This document shows, piece by piece, positions 1 through 6,104 of a stretch of 14,001 nt of DNA. How positions within the stretch are numbered: position 1 is the stretch's first letter; every line of letters begins with the position of its first letter. The notes beneath the pieces were generated by a model that was given only the letters and a program-made list of their open reading frames with translations, was not told the DNA's origin and ran no database searches. The stretch is from CALMEC01 sp964440285. GTDB lineage: Bacteria > Actinomycetota > Thermoleophilia > Miltoncostaeales > Miltoncostaeaceae. The position numbers were made by a program, and so were the translations under genes. The stretch is from assembly GCA_964440285.1 (NCBI GenBank), contig CAYTRV010000055.1, positions 1-14,001 on the forward strand. Direction: 5' to 3'.

Positions 1-1
1 G

Positions 2-34
2 CTCGAGGCCCTCGTCCAGCGGGAGCCGCGCTGA
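2..34 (+). CDS. C-terminal tail of an upstream gene (partial)
   Basis: Frame 2 reads ten codons (LEALVQREPR) and then TGA at 32-34, as expected for the end of a gene that begins before the window. The tail is too short to assign a family. It is accepted only because it is an open frame ending 32 nt before the next start, and chance could produce the same thing. Confidence 0.35.
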   Translation, partial: LEALVQREPR

Positions 35-60
35 CGACGGCCCAGGGCCCCTGACAGACT
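31..60 (+). promoter_or_regulatory. Candidate promoter of the arginase gene, leaderless type
   Basis: CTGACG at 31-36 (four matches to TTGACA), an 18-nt spacer and CAGACT at 55-60 (-10-like) precede the GTG start at 67 by 6 nt. A transcript starting about 7 nt after the -10 would begin at the GTG itself. No Shine-Dalgarno is visible. The -35 overlaps the stop codon of the upstream gene. Confidence 0.4.
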
Positions 61-66
61 CCCGGC

Positions 67-963
67 GTGAGCCCGAGCCCCACCGTCCGGATCATCGGCG
101 TCCCGATGGACCTGGGCCAGTCGCGGCGCGGCGTCGACATGGGTCCGTCGGCGATCCGCCACGCCGGCATGCACGAGCGGCTGCGGGCGCTCGGCTACGT
201 CACCGAGGACGCCGGCAACGTCGCGATCCCGGAACGGGCGACGCTGGCGGCGCACGCCGACCGCTCGTTCCTGTCCGCCGTGGTCGACGGGTGCGAGGCT
301 GCCTACGCGGCGGGCCGCGAGGCGATCGCCGCCGGTCGCTTCCCGATCTTCCTGGGCGGCGACCACTCCATCGCCGCCGGCACCGTCGGCGGCGTGACGC
401 ACGACGCACCCGCCGGATTGCTCTGGATCGACGCCCACGGCGATGCGAACACCCCGGAGACGTCCCCCTCCGGCAACATCCACGGCATGCCCCTCGCCGC
501 CCTTCTCGGCCTCGGCGCTCCCGCGCTCGTCGATCTCGGCCGGCCGGGCCCCAAGCTGGCCTTCGATCAGGTCGCGCTGATCGGCCTCCGCGACCTGGAC
601 CCCGGCGAGCGGGACCTGCTGCGCGCCCACGACGTGGCGGCGTTCACCATGACCGACGTCGACGAGTTCGGCGTCGCCGACGTCGCACGGCGCGCGCTCA
701 CCCACCTCGCCGGCGTCGACCGGCTCCACGTGAGCCTCGACATGGACGTCGTCGACCCGCTGGAGGCGCCGGGCGTCGGCACCCCCGTCAGCGGCGGGCT
801 GACCTACCGGGAGGCGCACCTGCTGATGGAGGTCATCAGCCGCGACGGCCGCGTGCGCTCGGCCGACCTGGTCGAGGTCAACCCCATCCTCGACGAGCAC
901 AACCGCACCGCCGAGATGGCCGTCGAGCTGGTCGCCTCCCTGCTCGGCAAGTCGATCCTGTAG
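67..963 (+). CDS. rocF: Arginase
   Basis: Manganese-dependent ureohydrolase of 298 aa, predicted to hydrolyse L-arginine to L-ornithine and urea in the cytosol. The usual metal-binding motifs are all present: GGDH (H100), DAHGDAN (D122, H124, D126) and SLDMDVVDP (D225, D227). The SGNIHGMP segment around 135-142 is the arginase version of the substrate loop and argues against agmatinase or formiminoglutamase. The length matches bacterial RocF. The start is GTG at 67. There is no Shine-Dalgarno, but a -10-like CAGACT lies 6 nt upstream, so the mRNA may be leaderless. No other arginine-catabolism gene is adjacent. The aldehyde dehydrogenase at 2328 is too uncertain in substrate to be tied to this pathway. 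Confidence 0.93.
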   Translation: MSPSPTVRIIGVPMDLGQSRRGVDMGPSAIRHAGMHERLRALGYVTEDAGNVAIPERATLAAHADRSFLSAVVDGCEAAYAAGREAIAAGRFPIFLGGDHSIAAGTVGGVTHDAPAGLLWIDAHGDANTPETSPSGNIHGMPLAALLGLGAPALVDLGRPGPKLAFDQVALIGLRDLDPGERDLLRAHDVAAFTMTDVDEFGVADVARRALTHLAGVDRLHVSLDMDVVDPLEAPGVGTPVSGGLTYREAHLLMEVISRDGRVRSADLVEVNPILDEHNRTAEMAVELVASLLGKSIL

Positions 964-1033
964 CGAGCGCACACCAGTCCGCGCTTCCTGCACGCGCTCA
1001 CGGCGTGTCAACCGGTCGCGCCCCGCCCTCCGT

Positions 1034-1064
1034 ACGGCCAGGCTCCGGGACGTCACGGCCAGGC
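1034..1064 (+). repeat. 10-bp direct repeat spaced by two helical turns
   Basis: ACGGCCAGGC occurs at 1034-1043 and again at 1055-1064. The starts are 21 bp apart, which would place both copies on the same face of the DNA. The second copy lies inside the palindrome at 1052-1070. Both are directly upstream of a TTGACA box, so they could be tandem regulator sites. Confidence 0.45.
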
Positions 1065-1070
1065 CGTGAC
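1052..1070. promoter_or_regulatory. Perfect 8-bp inverted repeat abutting a -35 box (operator or terminator hairpin)
   Basis: GTCACGGC (1052-1059), loop CAG, GCCGTGAC (1063-1070) is a perfect palindrome ending 4 nt before TTGACA at 1075. As RNA it would form a strong 8-bp hairpin about 90 nt after the arginase stop, but no U-tract follows it. Its position against the -35 box favours a regulator site for the gene at 1140. Arginase termination is the alternative. Confidence 0.5.
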
Positions 1071-1074
1071 CGCC

Positions 1075-1104
1075 TTGACAGGCCGGAGCGGCACCGAACA
1101 TGCT
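1075..1104 (+). promoter_or_regulatory. Promoter of the GYD-domain gene
   Basis: A perfect TTGACA at 1075-1080, an 18-nt spacer and CATGCT at 1099-1104 (A2, T3 and T6 of TATAAT kept) lie 35 nt before the ATG at 1140. This is the only consensus -35 hexamer I found at a usable distance from a gene start in the window. Confidence 0.55.
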
Positions 1105-1139
1105 CTACGGCGAGTCCGCTACGAGAACGGGGTGACGCG

Positions 1140-1508
1140 ATGCCCAAGTACGTGAGCTTCTTCAGCTACACGGGCGAGGCCTGGAACCGCATGGTCGCGA
1201 AGCCCGAGAACCGAGCGGTTGCGGCGCGCCGCCTGATCGAGGAGATCGGCGGGCGGATGGAGGTCTTCTACTGGATGTTCGGGGACTGGGACGGGCTGGT
1301 GATCCTCGACGTCCCCGACGCGGCGACCGCCGCGGCATTCTCGGCGCGAGTGACGAGCTCGGGTCTGCTCCGGGAGATCAAGACCCATCAGCTGCTCACC
1401 ATGGAGGACGCCCGGTTGGCGCTCGACCAGGCCAAGTCGGCCGGGGCCGTCTACGAGCCGCCCGGCGCACAGCGGGAGTGGCTCGCGGACTACGACGCAC
1501 TGGGGTGA
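1140..1508 (+). CDS. GYD-domain protein
   Basis: Small protein of 122 aa with the signature of the GYD family (ferredoxin-like, dimeric alpha/beta-barrel type). The order is KYVSFFSYT near the N-terminus, an EIGG turn at 35-38, then FYWMFGDWDGLVILDVPD (43-60), which corresponds to the family's G-x-YD-x-V-x-x-x-E-x-PD core. The biochemical role of the family is not established, so no function is given. There is no signal peptide or membrane segment. The ATG at 1140 was chosen because homology begins immediately after it and because GGGGTGA (1129-1135) sits 4 nt upstream. The frame is open much further upstream, but that stretch is an arginine-rich shadow of the arginase gene. The gene is preceded by a TTGACA promoter with an adjoining palindrome, so it is probably monocistronic and regulated. 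It converges with cysH. Confidence 0.8.
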   Translation: MPKYVSFFSYTGEAWNRMVAKPENRAVAARRLIEEIGGRMEVFYWMFGDWDGLVILDVPDAATAAAFSARVTSSGLLREIKTHQLLTMEDARLALDQAKSAGAVYEPPGAQREWLADYDALG

Positions 1509-1566
1509 CCGGCGACAAGCGCCGCGCGGGACGCGGTCAGCCGGCCCGGCGATCCCGTTCCGGCGG

Positions 1567-2247
1567 TCAGGTGACGTGCAGGCCGCATTCGGTCTTGTCC
1601 GAGGCGGACCAGCGGCCCTCGCGGCCCGCTCCGGGCATCGTGCAGTGCGTGCAGCCGATCGAGGCGTAGCCGCGGTCGTGCAGCAGGTTGTACGGCAGGT
1701 CGCGCTCGCGGATGAACTCCCAGACCCGCGCGTCGTTCCAGTCCGCCAGGGGGCTTGCCTTCCACAGGCCGTGGGCATCGTCCCACCCGAGCTTCGGGGC
1801 GTTCGCCCGCGTCGGGGACTGATCGCGGCGGACCCCGGTGACCCAGCATTCGCGGCCGGCAAGCGCCCGCCCGAGTGGCTCGACCTTGCGAATGCCGCAG
1901 CAGCGGTCAGGGGCCGTCTCCCAAAGGCTCGATCCGTGCTCGGCGGCCTGGCGGCCGAGGGACGGCCCTTCGAACACCTCGATGCGGGTGCCGTAGCGCT
2001 CCTCCACCTCGCGCCAGTACGCGTACGTCTCGGGGAACAGCACGTGGGTGTCGAGCGCGAAGACCCGGGCGGCGGGATCGGCCGCGAACAACAGATCGAG
2101 GAGGACCGCCTCCTCTTTCTGGAACGAGCAGGCGAGCACCAGCCCGCGACCGAACCGCTCGACCAGTGCCGCGACCAGCTCCGACGCGTCGAGGCCCTCC
2201 GGATCGCGATCACCGAGCGGCTGGGTTGATGGCGCGACCGTCGTCAT
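1567..2247 (-). CDS. cysH: Phosphoadenylyl-/adenylyl-sulfate reductase, [4Fe-4S] type
   Basis: Assimilatory sulfonucleotide reductase of 226 aa. It reduces activated sulfate (APS, or PAPS) to sulfite with thioredoxin as electron donor, in cysteine biosynthesis. Visible motifs are ACSFQKE (39-45, nucleotide loop), LDTHVLFPET (65-74), GVRRDQSPTRA (138-148), the CC pair C116-C117 and C199-x2-C202, and the C-terminal ECGLH with catalytic C221. The CC...CxxC set is the iron-sulfur ligand pattern of APS reductases and is absent from enterobacterial PAPS reductase, so APS is the likelier substrate. The ATG at 2247 is preferred. The frame extends 31 residues to an ATG at 2340, but that extension would overlap the start of the divergent gene and its sequence is unlike CysH. 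No other sulfate-assimilation gene is in the window. The gene converges with the GYD gene and leaves 58 nt between the stops. Confidence 0.9.
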   Translation of the reverse strand: MTTVAPSTQPLGDRDPEGLDASELVAALVERFGRGLVLACSFQKEEAVLLDLLFAADPAARVFALDTHVLFPETYAYWREVEERYGTRIEVFEGPSLGRQAAEHGSSLWETAPDRCCGIRKVEPLGRALAGRECWVTGVRRDQSPTRANAPKLGWDDAHGLWKASPLADWNDARVWEFIRERDLPYNLLHDRGYASIGCTHCTMPGAGREGRWSASDKTECGLHVT

Positions 2248-2298
2248 CCCGCCGAACGGTAGCAGGGCCGATTGCGACTCGGCCGCCAGGCAGCGGCG

Positions 2299-2304
2299 TA
2301 GACT
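2299..2304 (+). promoter_or_regulatory. -10-like element of the aldehyde dehydrogenase gene
   Basis: TAGACT (four matches to TATAAT) lies 23 nt before the ATG at 2328 in the 80-bp divergent region between cysH and this gene. TTGCGA at 2272-2277 is the best -35 candidate, but the 21-nt spacer is too long, so only the -10 is proposed. Confidence 0.35.
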
Positions 2305-2313
2305 CGGCGCACC

Positions 2314-2321
2314 GGAAGGAG
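2314..2321 (+). promoter_or_regulatory. Ribosome binding site that fixes the aldehyde dehydrogenase start
   Basis: GGAAGGAG ends 6 nt before the ATG at 2328. The same frame is open back to 1875, and this site is the reason for choosing the internal ATG. Confidence 0.75.
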
Positions 2322-2327
2322 CGTTCC

Positions 2328-3905
2328 ATGGCCCAGCCACGGTCGACGACGATCCCGCGCATCACCTCCATCGTCGGGGGGAAGCCCTCCCGCAGGCACG
2401 TCGACCGGATCGACGTCTCGACGAACCCCGCCAACCGGGACGACGTCGTGGCCGAGGTCGCGCTCGTCGGACCGGACGGCGTCGTGGCCGCATGCCGTGC
2501 GGCGCGCAAGGTGCAGGCGGCATGGGCGGCGACGCCCCCGCCCCGGCGCGCGCGGGTCATCCAGCAGGCCGGCCGGCTGGTGGAGGCCAACAAGGAGTCC
2601 CTCGCGCGGCTGCTCACCCGCGAGATCGGCAAGCCGTACGTCGAGTCGCTCGGGGAAGTGCAGGAGATCATCGACCAGTGCGACTTCTTCCTCGGCGAGG
2701 GCCGGCGCCTGTACGGGCAGACGGTGCCCAGCGAGATGCAGAACAAGCAGCTCTTCACGTTCCGCGCTCCCGTCGGTGTGTCGCTCATCATCACCGCCGG
2801 GAACTTCCCGGTCGCGGTGCCCGCCTGGTACATCGTGCCCGCGTTCGTCTGCGGCAACGCCGTCGTGTGGAAGCCCGCCGAGTACACCCCCGCCCTCGCC
2901 GACGCGCTGGCGTCGCTGTTCATCAAGGCCGGCCTCCCGCACGGCGTGCTGCAGGTGGTGCACGCCGACGGGCCCGCCACCTCCGCGGGCCTGGAAGCCG
3001 CTCTGGAGCAGGGACTCGTCGACAAGGTCGGGTTCACCGGATCGACGGCGGTCGGCCGGAGCATCGGCGAGCTCTGCGGCCGCCACCTGCAGAGCCCGTG
3101 CCTCGAGCTCGGCGGCAAGAACCCGCTCGTCGTGATGCCCGACGCCGACCTCGACCTGGCCGTGGAGGGCGCGATCTTCTCCGGGTTCGCGTTCGGCGGT
3201 CAGCGCTGCACCTCGCTCGGCACCGTCTTCGTGCATGAGGACGTCCACGACGAGTTCCTCGCCCGCTTCGCCGGAACGCTGGAGCGCGCGAGGATCGGCG
3301 ACCCCGCCAAGGACGTCCTGTTCGGCCCGCTCATGCACGAGCGGTTCTTCGACCGCTTCCTTGAGTACCTCGACCTCGTCCAGCCGCACCACACCGTGCA
3401 CGGCTCGAGCGGGGTCGGACAGATCACCCGCCGCAACCCCCGCAAGGGCTTCGTCGGGAACCCGGCGAAGGGCCTCTTCGTCCACCCCACCATCGTTGAC
3501 GGCATCCGGCCCGACGACGCCCTCTACTTCACCGAGACGTTCGGGCCGCTCGTCGGCGTCGGGACGTTCCGCGGGATCGAGGAAGCCATCGCGCTTGCCA
3601 ACGGCCATGGCTACGGGCTGTCGTCGGCGATCTACACGAACAACCCGGAGTGGGTGTTCCAGTTCCAGGCGGGCATCTCCGCCGGGATGCTGTCGGTCAA
3701 CAACTCCACTGCGGGCGCCGAGTCGCACCTCCCGTTCGGCGGCAACGGCAAGTCCGGCAACGGCGGACGGCAGTCCGGCATGTGGGTGCTCGACCAGTTC
3801 ACCCGCTGGCAGGCGATGAACTGGGACTACGCCGGCCACCTGCAGCGGGCGCAGATCGACGTCGAGGACGTCCCGGCCGACCTCGGGTTCCGGCTCCCGC
3901 ACTAG
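2328..3905 (+). CDS. NAD(P)-dependent aldehyde dehydrogenase, substrate unassigned
   Basis: Aldehyde dehydrogenase superfamily protein of 525 aa that oxidises an aldehyde to the acid. The catalytic set is complete: N159 in ITAGNFP, K182 in WKPAEYTP, GFTGST (235-240), general base E260 in LELGGKNP, nucleophile C294 in GGQRCTS, and E403 in ETFGP. Two things are unusual. The oxyanion-hole segment reads TAGNFP rather than the common TPWNFP, and residues 353-386 form an extra glycine- and arginine-rich stretch before HPTIV. The C-terminal region (GAESHLPFGG at 463-472, then GNGKSGNGGRQSG) carries about 25 residues beyond the usual end. I cannot assign a substrate. A semialdehyde dehydrogenase (aminoadipate or P5C class) is possible but not shown. 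The ATG is supported by GGAAGGAG 6 nt upstream. The gene is divergent from cysH and its stop faces that of the methyltransferase 8 nt away. Confidence 0.88.
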   Translation: MAQPRSTTIPRITSIVGGKPSRRHVDRIDVSTNPANRDDVVAEVALVGPDGVVAACRAARKVQAAWAATPPPRRARVIQQAGRLVEANKESLARLLTREIGKPYVESLGEVQEIIDQCDFFLGEGRRLYGQTVPSEMQNKQLFTFRAPVGVSLIITAGNFPVAVPAWYIVPAFVCGNAVVWKPAEYTPALADALASLFIKAGLPHGVLQVVHADGPATSAGLEAALEQGLVDKVGFTGSTAVGRSIGELCGRHLQSPCLELGGKNPLVVMPDADLDLAVEGAIFSGFAFGGQRCTSLGTVFVHEDVHDEFLARFAGTLERARIGDPAKDVLFGPLMHERFFDRFLEYLDLVQPHHTVHGSSGVGQITRRNPRKGFVGNPAKGLFVHPTIVDGIRPDDALYFTETFGPLVGVGTFRGIEEAIALANGHGYGLSSAIYTNNPEWVFQFQAGISAGMLSVNNSTAGAESHLPFGGNGKSGNGGRQSGMWVLDQFTRWQAMNWDYAGHLQRAQIDVEDVPADLGFRLPH

Positions 3906-3916
3906 CCTGAGGGCTA
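3903..3916. terminator. Short palindrome spanning two facing stop codons
   Basis: TAGCC (3903-3907), loop TGAG, GGCTA (3912-3916). The left TAG is the dehydrogenase stop and the right CTA is the methyltransferase stop on the other strand. It has only 5 bp and no T-tract, so a bidirectional terminator is a weak proposal. Three of the five pairs follow automatically from two facing TAG codons. Confidence 0.25.
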
Positions 3917-4573
3917 CGGGCCGCGGCGGAACAGCAGCGTCACAACCGCGGTCATCCCCGCGAGGCGCTGGCGCGCGACGGCCAGCTCGATCCCGCTCGG
4001 CGCGAGACGTCGGAACTCGCGGGCGGACAGCAGCCAGGTGATCCACTCCTCCTCCGGTCCGAGCCGGCGCAGCCGACGCAGGGCTGCAAGGAACGCCGGC
4101 CGCGGCAGCCAGTGCAGCACGGGCAGATTCGTATGCGAATCCACCGGGAACCACCTGCATGGCGTCGAGACGAACCCGCTCCAACCGACACGGACGAGTT
4201 CCGCCAGGAACCGCGCCTGGGCGGCGGCCGCTCCGACGTGCTCGATCACGGCGTTGCTGTGGACCACGTCGAATGTGTCGTCGCCGAACGGCAATGCCAG
4301 CGCGTCGGCGGTGAGCACCCGCACCGCAGGGAACGCTCCCCGGACCGGCTCGAGGTTCGGGTCGTTCGAGATCGCCGTGACCTGTGACGGGAACGGGTAC
4401 ATCGCGAGGAAGTGGTTCTCTCCGGGCAGATCCACCAGCGGGGACACCCCGACGTCGAGGATCGCCTCACCCTCCCGCGGGGGGAAGGCTCGGGCGTAGC
4501 GGCTCCAGCGCGCGGCGCGGCACCCCTCGTGGATTCGGCTCGCGAACGGAGAGAGTCGAACGGACGTGTCCAT
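3914..4573 (-). CDS. Class I SAM-dependent methyltransferase (Methyltransf_11 type)
   Basis: Predicted cytosolic methyltransferase of 219 aa with a Rossmann core. Motif I is ILDVGVS (38-44), the acidic end of strand 2 is ISNDPNLEPV (68-77), motif II/III is LTADALALPFGDDTFDVV (87-104), and SNAVIEHV (106-113) gives the family's typical EH pair. The substrate is unknown. FVSTPCRWFPVDSHTNLP (134-151) resembles the strand-4 region of methyltransferases acting on glycans or small molecules, but this is only a suggestion. The ATG at 4573 is preferred because methyltransferase-like sequence begins there and a TACGAT hexamer lies 7 nt before it with no Shine-Dalgarno, which fits a leaderless transcript. 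An in-frame ATG at 4603 adds ten residues and is the alternative. The gene is divergent from the one at 4712 and convergent with the dehydrogenase. Confidence 0.8.
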   Translation of the reverse strand: MDTSVRLSPFASRIHEGCRAARWSRYARAFPPREGEAILDVGVSPLVDLPGENHFLAMYPFPSQVTAISNDPNLEPVRGAFPAVRVLTADALALPFGDDTFDVVHSNAVIEHVGAAAAQARFLAELVRVGWSGFVSTPCRWFPVDSHTNLPVLHWLPRPAFLAALRRLRRLGPEEEWITWLLSAREFRRLAPSGIELAVARQRLAGMTAVVTLLFRRGP

Positions 4574-4580
4574 TGCAAAG

Positions 4581-4586
4581 ATCGTA
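4581..4586 (-). promoter_or_regulatory. -10-like element of the methyltransferase gene, leaderless spacing
   Basis: On the minus strand TACGAT (four matches to TATAAT) is followed by 7 nt and then the ATG at 4573. No -35 consensus is seen. The place where one would be is occupied by the palindrome at 4604-4618. Confidence 0.35.
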
Positions 4587-4603
4587 CGCGGGCCTCCGCT
4601 CAT

Positions 4604-4618
4604 CGGGCGTTTCGCCCG
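4604..4618. promoter_or_regulatory. Palindrome at the -35 position of the methyltransferase gene
   Basis: CGGGCG (4604-4609), TTT, CGCCCG (4613-4618) is a perfect 6-bp inverted repeat in the 138-bp divergent region. Its centre lies about 38 bp upstream of the proposed leaderless start at 4573, a typical operator or activator position. A chance GC palindrome is possible. Confidence 0.3.
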
Positions 4619-4676
4619 CGAGAACGCCGCCGAACTGCCGAGACGGGAGCAGGAGGGCGAGCGGGAGGACACGGAG

Positions 4677-4694
4677 TACCCTTCCCAGAGGGAA
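4677..4694 (+). promoter_or_regulatory. -10-like element followed by a TTCCC/GGGAA inverted repeat
   Basis: TACCCT (4677-4682) is the best -10 candidate for the gene at 4712. It is followed by TTCCC (4682-4686), AGA, GGGAA (4690-4694), a perfect 5-bp inverted repeat in the presumed 5' leader, just before the ribosome binding site. It could be an operator or a small leader hairpin. No -35 consensus is seen. Confidence 0.3.
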
Positions 4695-4700
4695 CGTTTC

Positions 4701-4706
4701 AGGAGG
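4701..4706 (+). promoter_or_regulatory. Ribosome binding site fixing the start at 4712
   Basis: A perfect AGGAGG ends 5 nt before the ATG at 4712. The frame is open back to 4412, where it only shadows the methyltransferase gene, so this site sets the true start. Confidence 0.8.
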
Positions 4707-4711
4707 ACACG

Positions 4712-6049
4712 ATGGGCGAGTTCGAGTGGACGACACATCCCGAGGCGGAGGCGCTCGTGCGCCACAGCCTGGAGCGCGCCGTCGGCCGGAGCGAAGCGCT
4801 GTCGGCGTTCGCCGCCCGCCTGGAGGACGAGACCTCGACGATCCTGACCGACTGGGTCGACCACATCGCCGACACGTTCGACCTCGCCGAGCTCCGCTCC
4901 GCCGGCTACGCGCCCACCGGCCTGCCGGGCGACCTTTGGCGGCACCCCGGCGCGCAGCTTCCCGCCCTGGTTCCCGCGGCGCCCACGACCGTCGCCGTCC
5001 GCGTCGACGACGCCGCCGCGTTCGCGCAGGCGCAACGCGCGGCCGGGCGCGTCGAGGGGTCGACGCTCTCCGAGCTTCGCCTCGTGGAGATCTGGGCCGA
5101 CCGCGGGGTGCGCCTGATTGGTGTGGAGCGCCGATCGTGGAGCGCGGGAATCAGCGCGACCCGACTGGCGGCCGCCGACGTCGCCGCCGCAGCCGAGGCC
5201 CGTGACATGTGGCTGCGCCGCGACCGGCACCTCCCGGCCGGCGACGGCATGGCGGCGGCGGTCGCGGTCGCGGCCGAGATGGTGGAGATGGTCGGATCGG
5301 ACCTCGCGACGAGCTACGCGATGGAGGGCGAGCGCGCCTACTGGCAGCGGCGCAACCGGGCGGCCGAGGTGCAGCACGCCCGACAGGACCGCCTCGGCAT
5401 GGGCTGGGGCAACCAGGACCACCACACGTTCCGCAGCTCCCGGCGGGCGTTCGCCCAGCTCATGGCGTTCTTCGCGACGCTCGGGTTCACCGCCCGCGAG
5501 CGCTTCTACGCCGGCGACGACGCCGGATGGGGCGCCCAGGTGCAGGAGCAGTCGGGCGCCGGGATCGTGGTGTTCGCCGACGTCGACCTCGACCCCGAGG
5601 AGCGCGACCTCGACTTCGCCGCCACCCCTCTCGGCGCCTCCGACAAGCTGAGCACCGTCGGCCTGTGGTGCGAGCTGCACGGCGAGTCGCTCCTGTCCGC
5701 CGGCATGCACCACCTGGAGGGCCAGTTCGACTTCGACCGCCTCCGGGACGACCTCGGCAACGTGGGGATCGGTTTCATGACGCCGTTCTCGGACATGCCG
5801 CACCTGCGCCAGTGCTTCACGCAGGCCGAGATGTGGCCGGTCGACCCGGCGACGGTCGCCGCGCTGGTCGCCGCCGGCCACGTGGACCCGGCAAGGGCGG
5901 AGGCGTTCGCCCGTGGCGGCGCCCCGGGGTCCCACCTCGAGAACCTCGCCCGCCGCGGCGGGTTCAAGGGCTTCAACCAGCACAACGTCTCGAAGACGAT
6001 GCGCGCCACCGACCCCCGCCGCTACCGCGCGCCGGAACCCGTCAGCTGA
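4712..6049 (+). CDS. Conserved-looking protein of unknown function with QDHH and ELHGE motifs
   Basis: Protein of 445 aa that I do not recognise with confidence. There is no signal peptide and no membrane segment, so it should be cytosolic. The N-terminal half contains GDLWRHPGAQLP (73-84) and an alanine-rich helical region (153-195). The C-terminal half has dense potential metal or acid-base residues: NQDHHTFRSS (234-243; H237, H238), LWCELHGESLLSAGMHH (318-334; E321, H323, E325, H333, H334), then FTQAEMWPVDP (369-379) and a distinctive tail GFKGFNQHNVSKTMRATDPR (417-436). The QDHH...F-LGF-x-x-x-x-x-Y layout is reminiscent of VOC-fold metalloenzymes, but I could not match it to a named VOC or DUF1338 enzyme. 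The ATG follows a perfect AGGAGG. A hairpin with a T-run follows the stop, so the gene is probably monocistronic. Confidence 0.75.
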   Translation: MGEFEWTTHPEAEALVRHSLERAVGRSEALSAFAARLEDETSTILTDWVDHIADTFDLAELRSAGYAPTGLPGDLWRHPGAQLPALVPAAPTTVAVRVDDAAAFAQAQRAAGRVEGSTLSELRLVEIWADRGVRLIGVERRSWSAGISATRLAAADVAAAAEARDMWLRRDRHLPAGDGMAAAVAVAAEMVEMVGSDLATSYAMEGERAYWQRRNRAAEVQHARQDRLGMGWGNQDHHTFRSSRRAFAQLMAFFATLGFTARERFYAGDDAGWGAQVQEQSGAGIVVFADVDLDPEERDLDFAATPLGASDKLSTVGLWCELHGESLLSAGMHHLEGQFDFDRLRDDLGNVGIGFMTPFSDMPHLRQCFTQAEMWPVDPATVAALVAAGHVDPARAEAFARGGAPGSHLENLARRGGFKGFNQHNVSKTMRATDPRRYRAPEPVS

Positions 6050-6056
6050 CGTCTGC

Positions 6057-6078
6057 CCCTGCTCCTGGCAGGGATTTT
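6057..6078 (+). terminator. Intrinsic terminator-like hairpin after the gene at 4712
   Basis: CCCTGC (6057-6062), loop TCCTG, GCAGGG (6068-6073), then ATTTT (6074-6078). It has a 6-bp perfect stem with a short T-run and lies 8 nt after the stop at 6049. It is the only hairpin plus T-run I found in the window. The T-run is short for a strong terminator. Confidence 0.5.
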
Positions 6079-6094
6079 GGGGTGGTCGTAGTAC
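6065..6094 (+). promoter_or_regulatory. Candidate promoter of the FtsH-like gene
   Basis: CTGGCA (6065-6070, four matches to TTGACA), an 18-nt spacer and TAGTAC (6089-6094) would start transcription about 3-4 nt before the ATG at 6105. The -35 lies inside the terminator-like hairpin. TACCTT at 6092-6097 is an overlapping -10 alternative that would give an exactly leaderless mRNA. Confidence 0.35.
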
Positions 6095-6104
6095 CTTGTC
6101 GCAG

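Noticed and set aside
1510..1524. CGGCG-ACAAG-CGCCG hairpin as a terminator between the GYD gene and cysH.
   Set aside because: It has a 5-bp stem with no T-tract and lies in a GC-rich stretch where such repeats are expected by chance.
2248..2340. A 31-residue N-terminal extension of cysH.
   Set aside because: It would overlap the start and ribosome binding site of the divergent dehydrogenase and is unlike CysH N-termini.
67..3905. An arginine-to-glutamate pathway cluster (arginase plus the aldehyde dehydrogenase as P5C dehydrogenase).
   Set aside because: The two genes are 1.4 kb apart with unrelated genes on both strands between them, no ornithine aminotransferase is present, and the dehydrogenase substrate is unknown.
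2244..4184. A 646-codon open frame on the minus strand opposite the aldehyde dehydrogenase.
   Set aside because: Long antisense frames are common at this GC content. The plus strand encodes a complete aldehyde dehydrogenase with all catalytic residues, and the antisense product is low-complexity with no motif.
4574..5983. An extension of the methyltransferase frame to 689 codons, which could be read as a fusion protein.
   Set aside because: The added part lies antisense to the gene at 4712 and is a repetitive Arg/Gly/Glu/Val-rich shadow. The methyltransferase-like sequence begins at 4573.
4712..6049. Assignment of the 445-residue protein to DUF1338 (2-oxoadipate dioxygenase/HglS).
   Set aside because: The QDHH motif suggested it, but the surrounding sequence does not match what I recall of HglS, so the protein was left unassigned.
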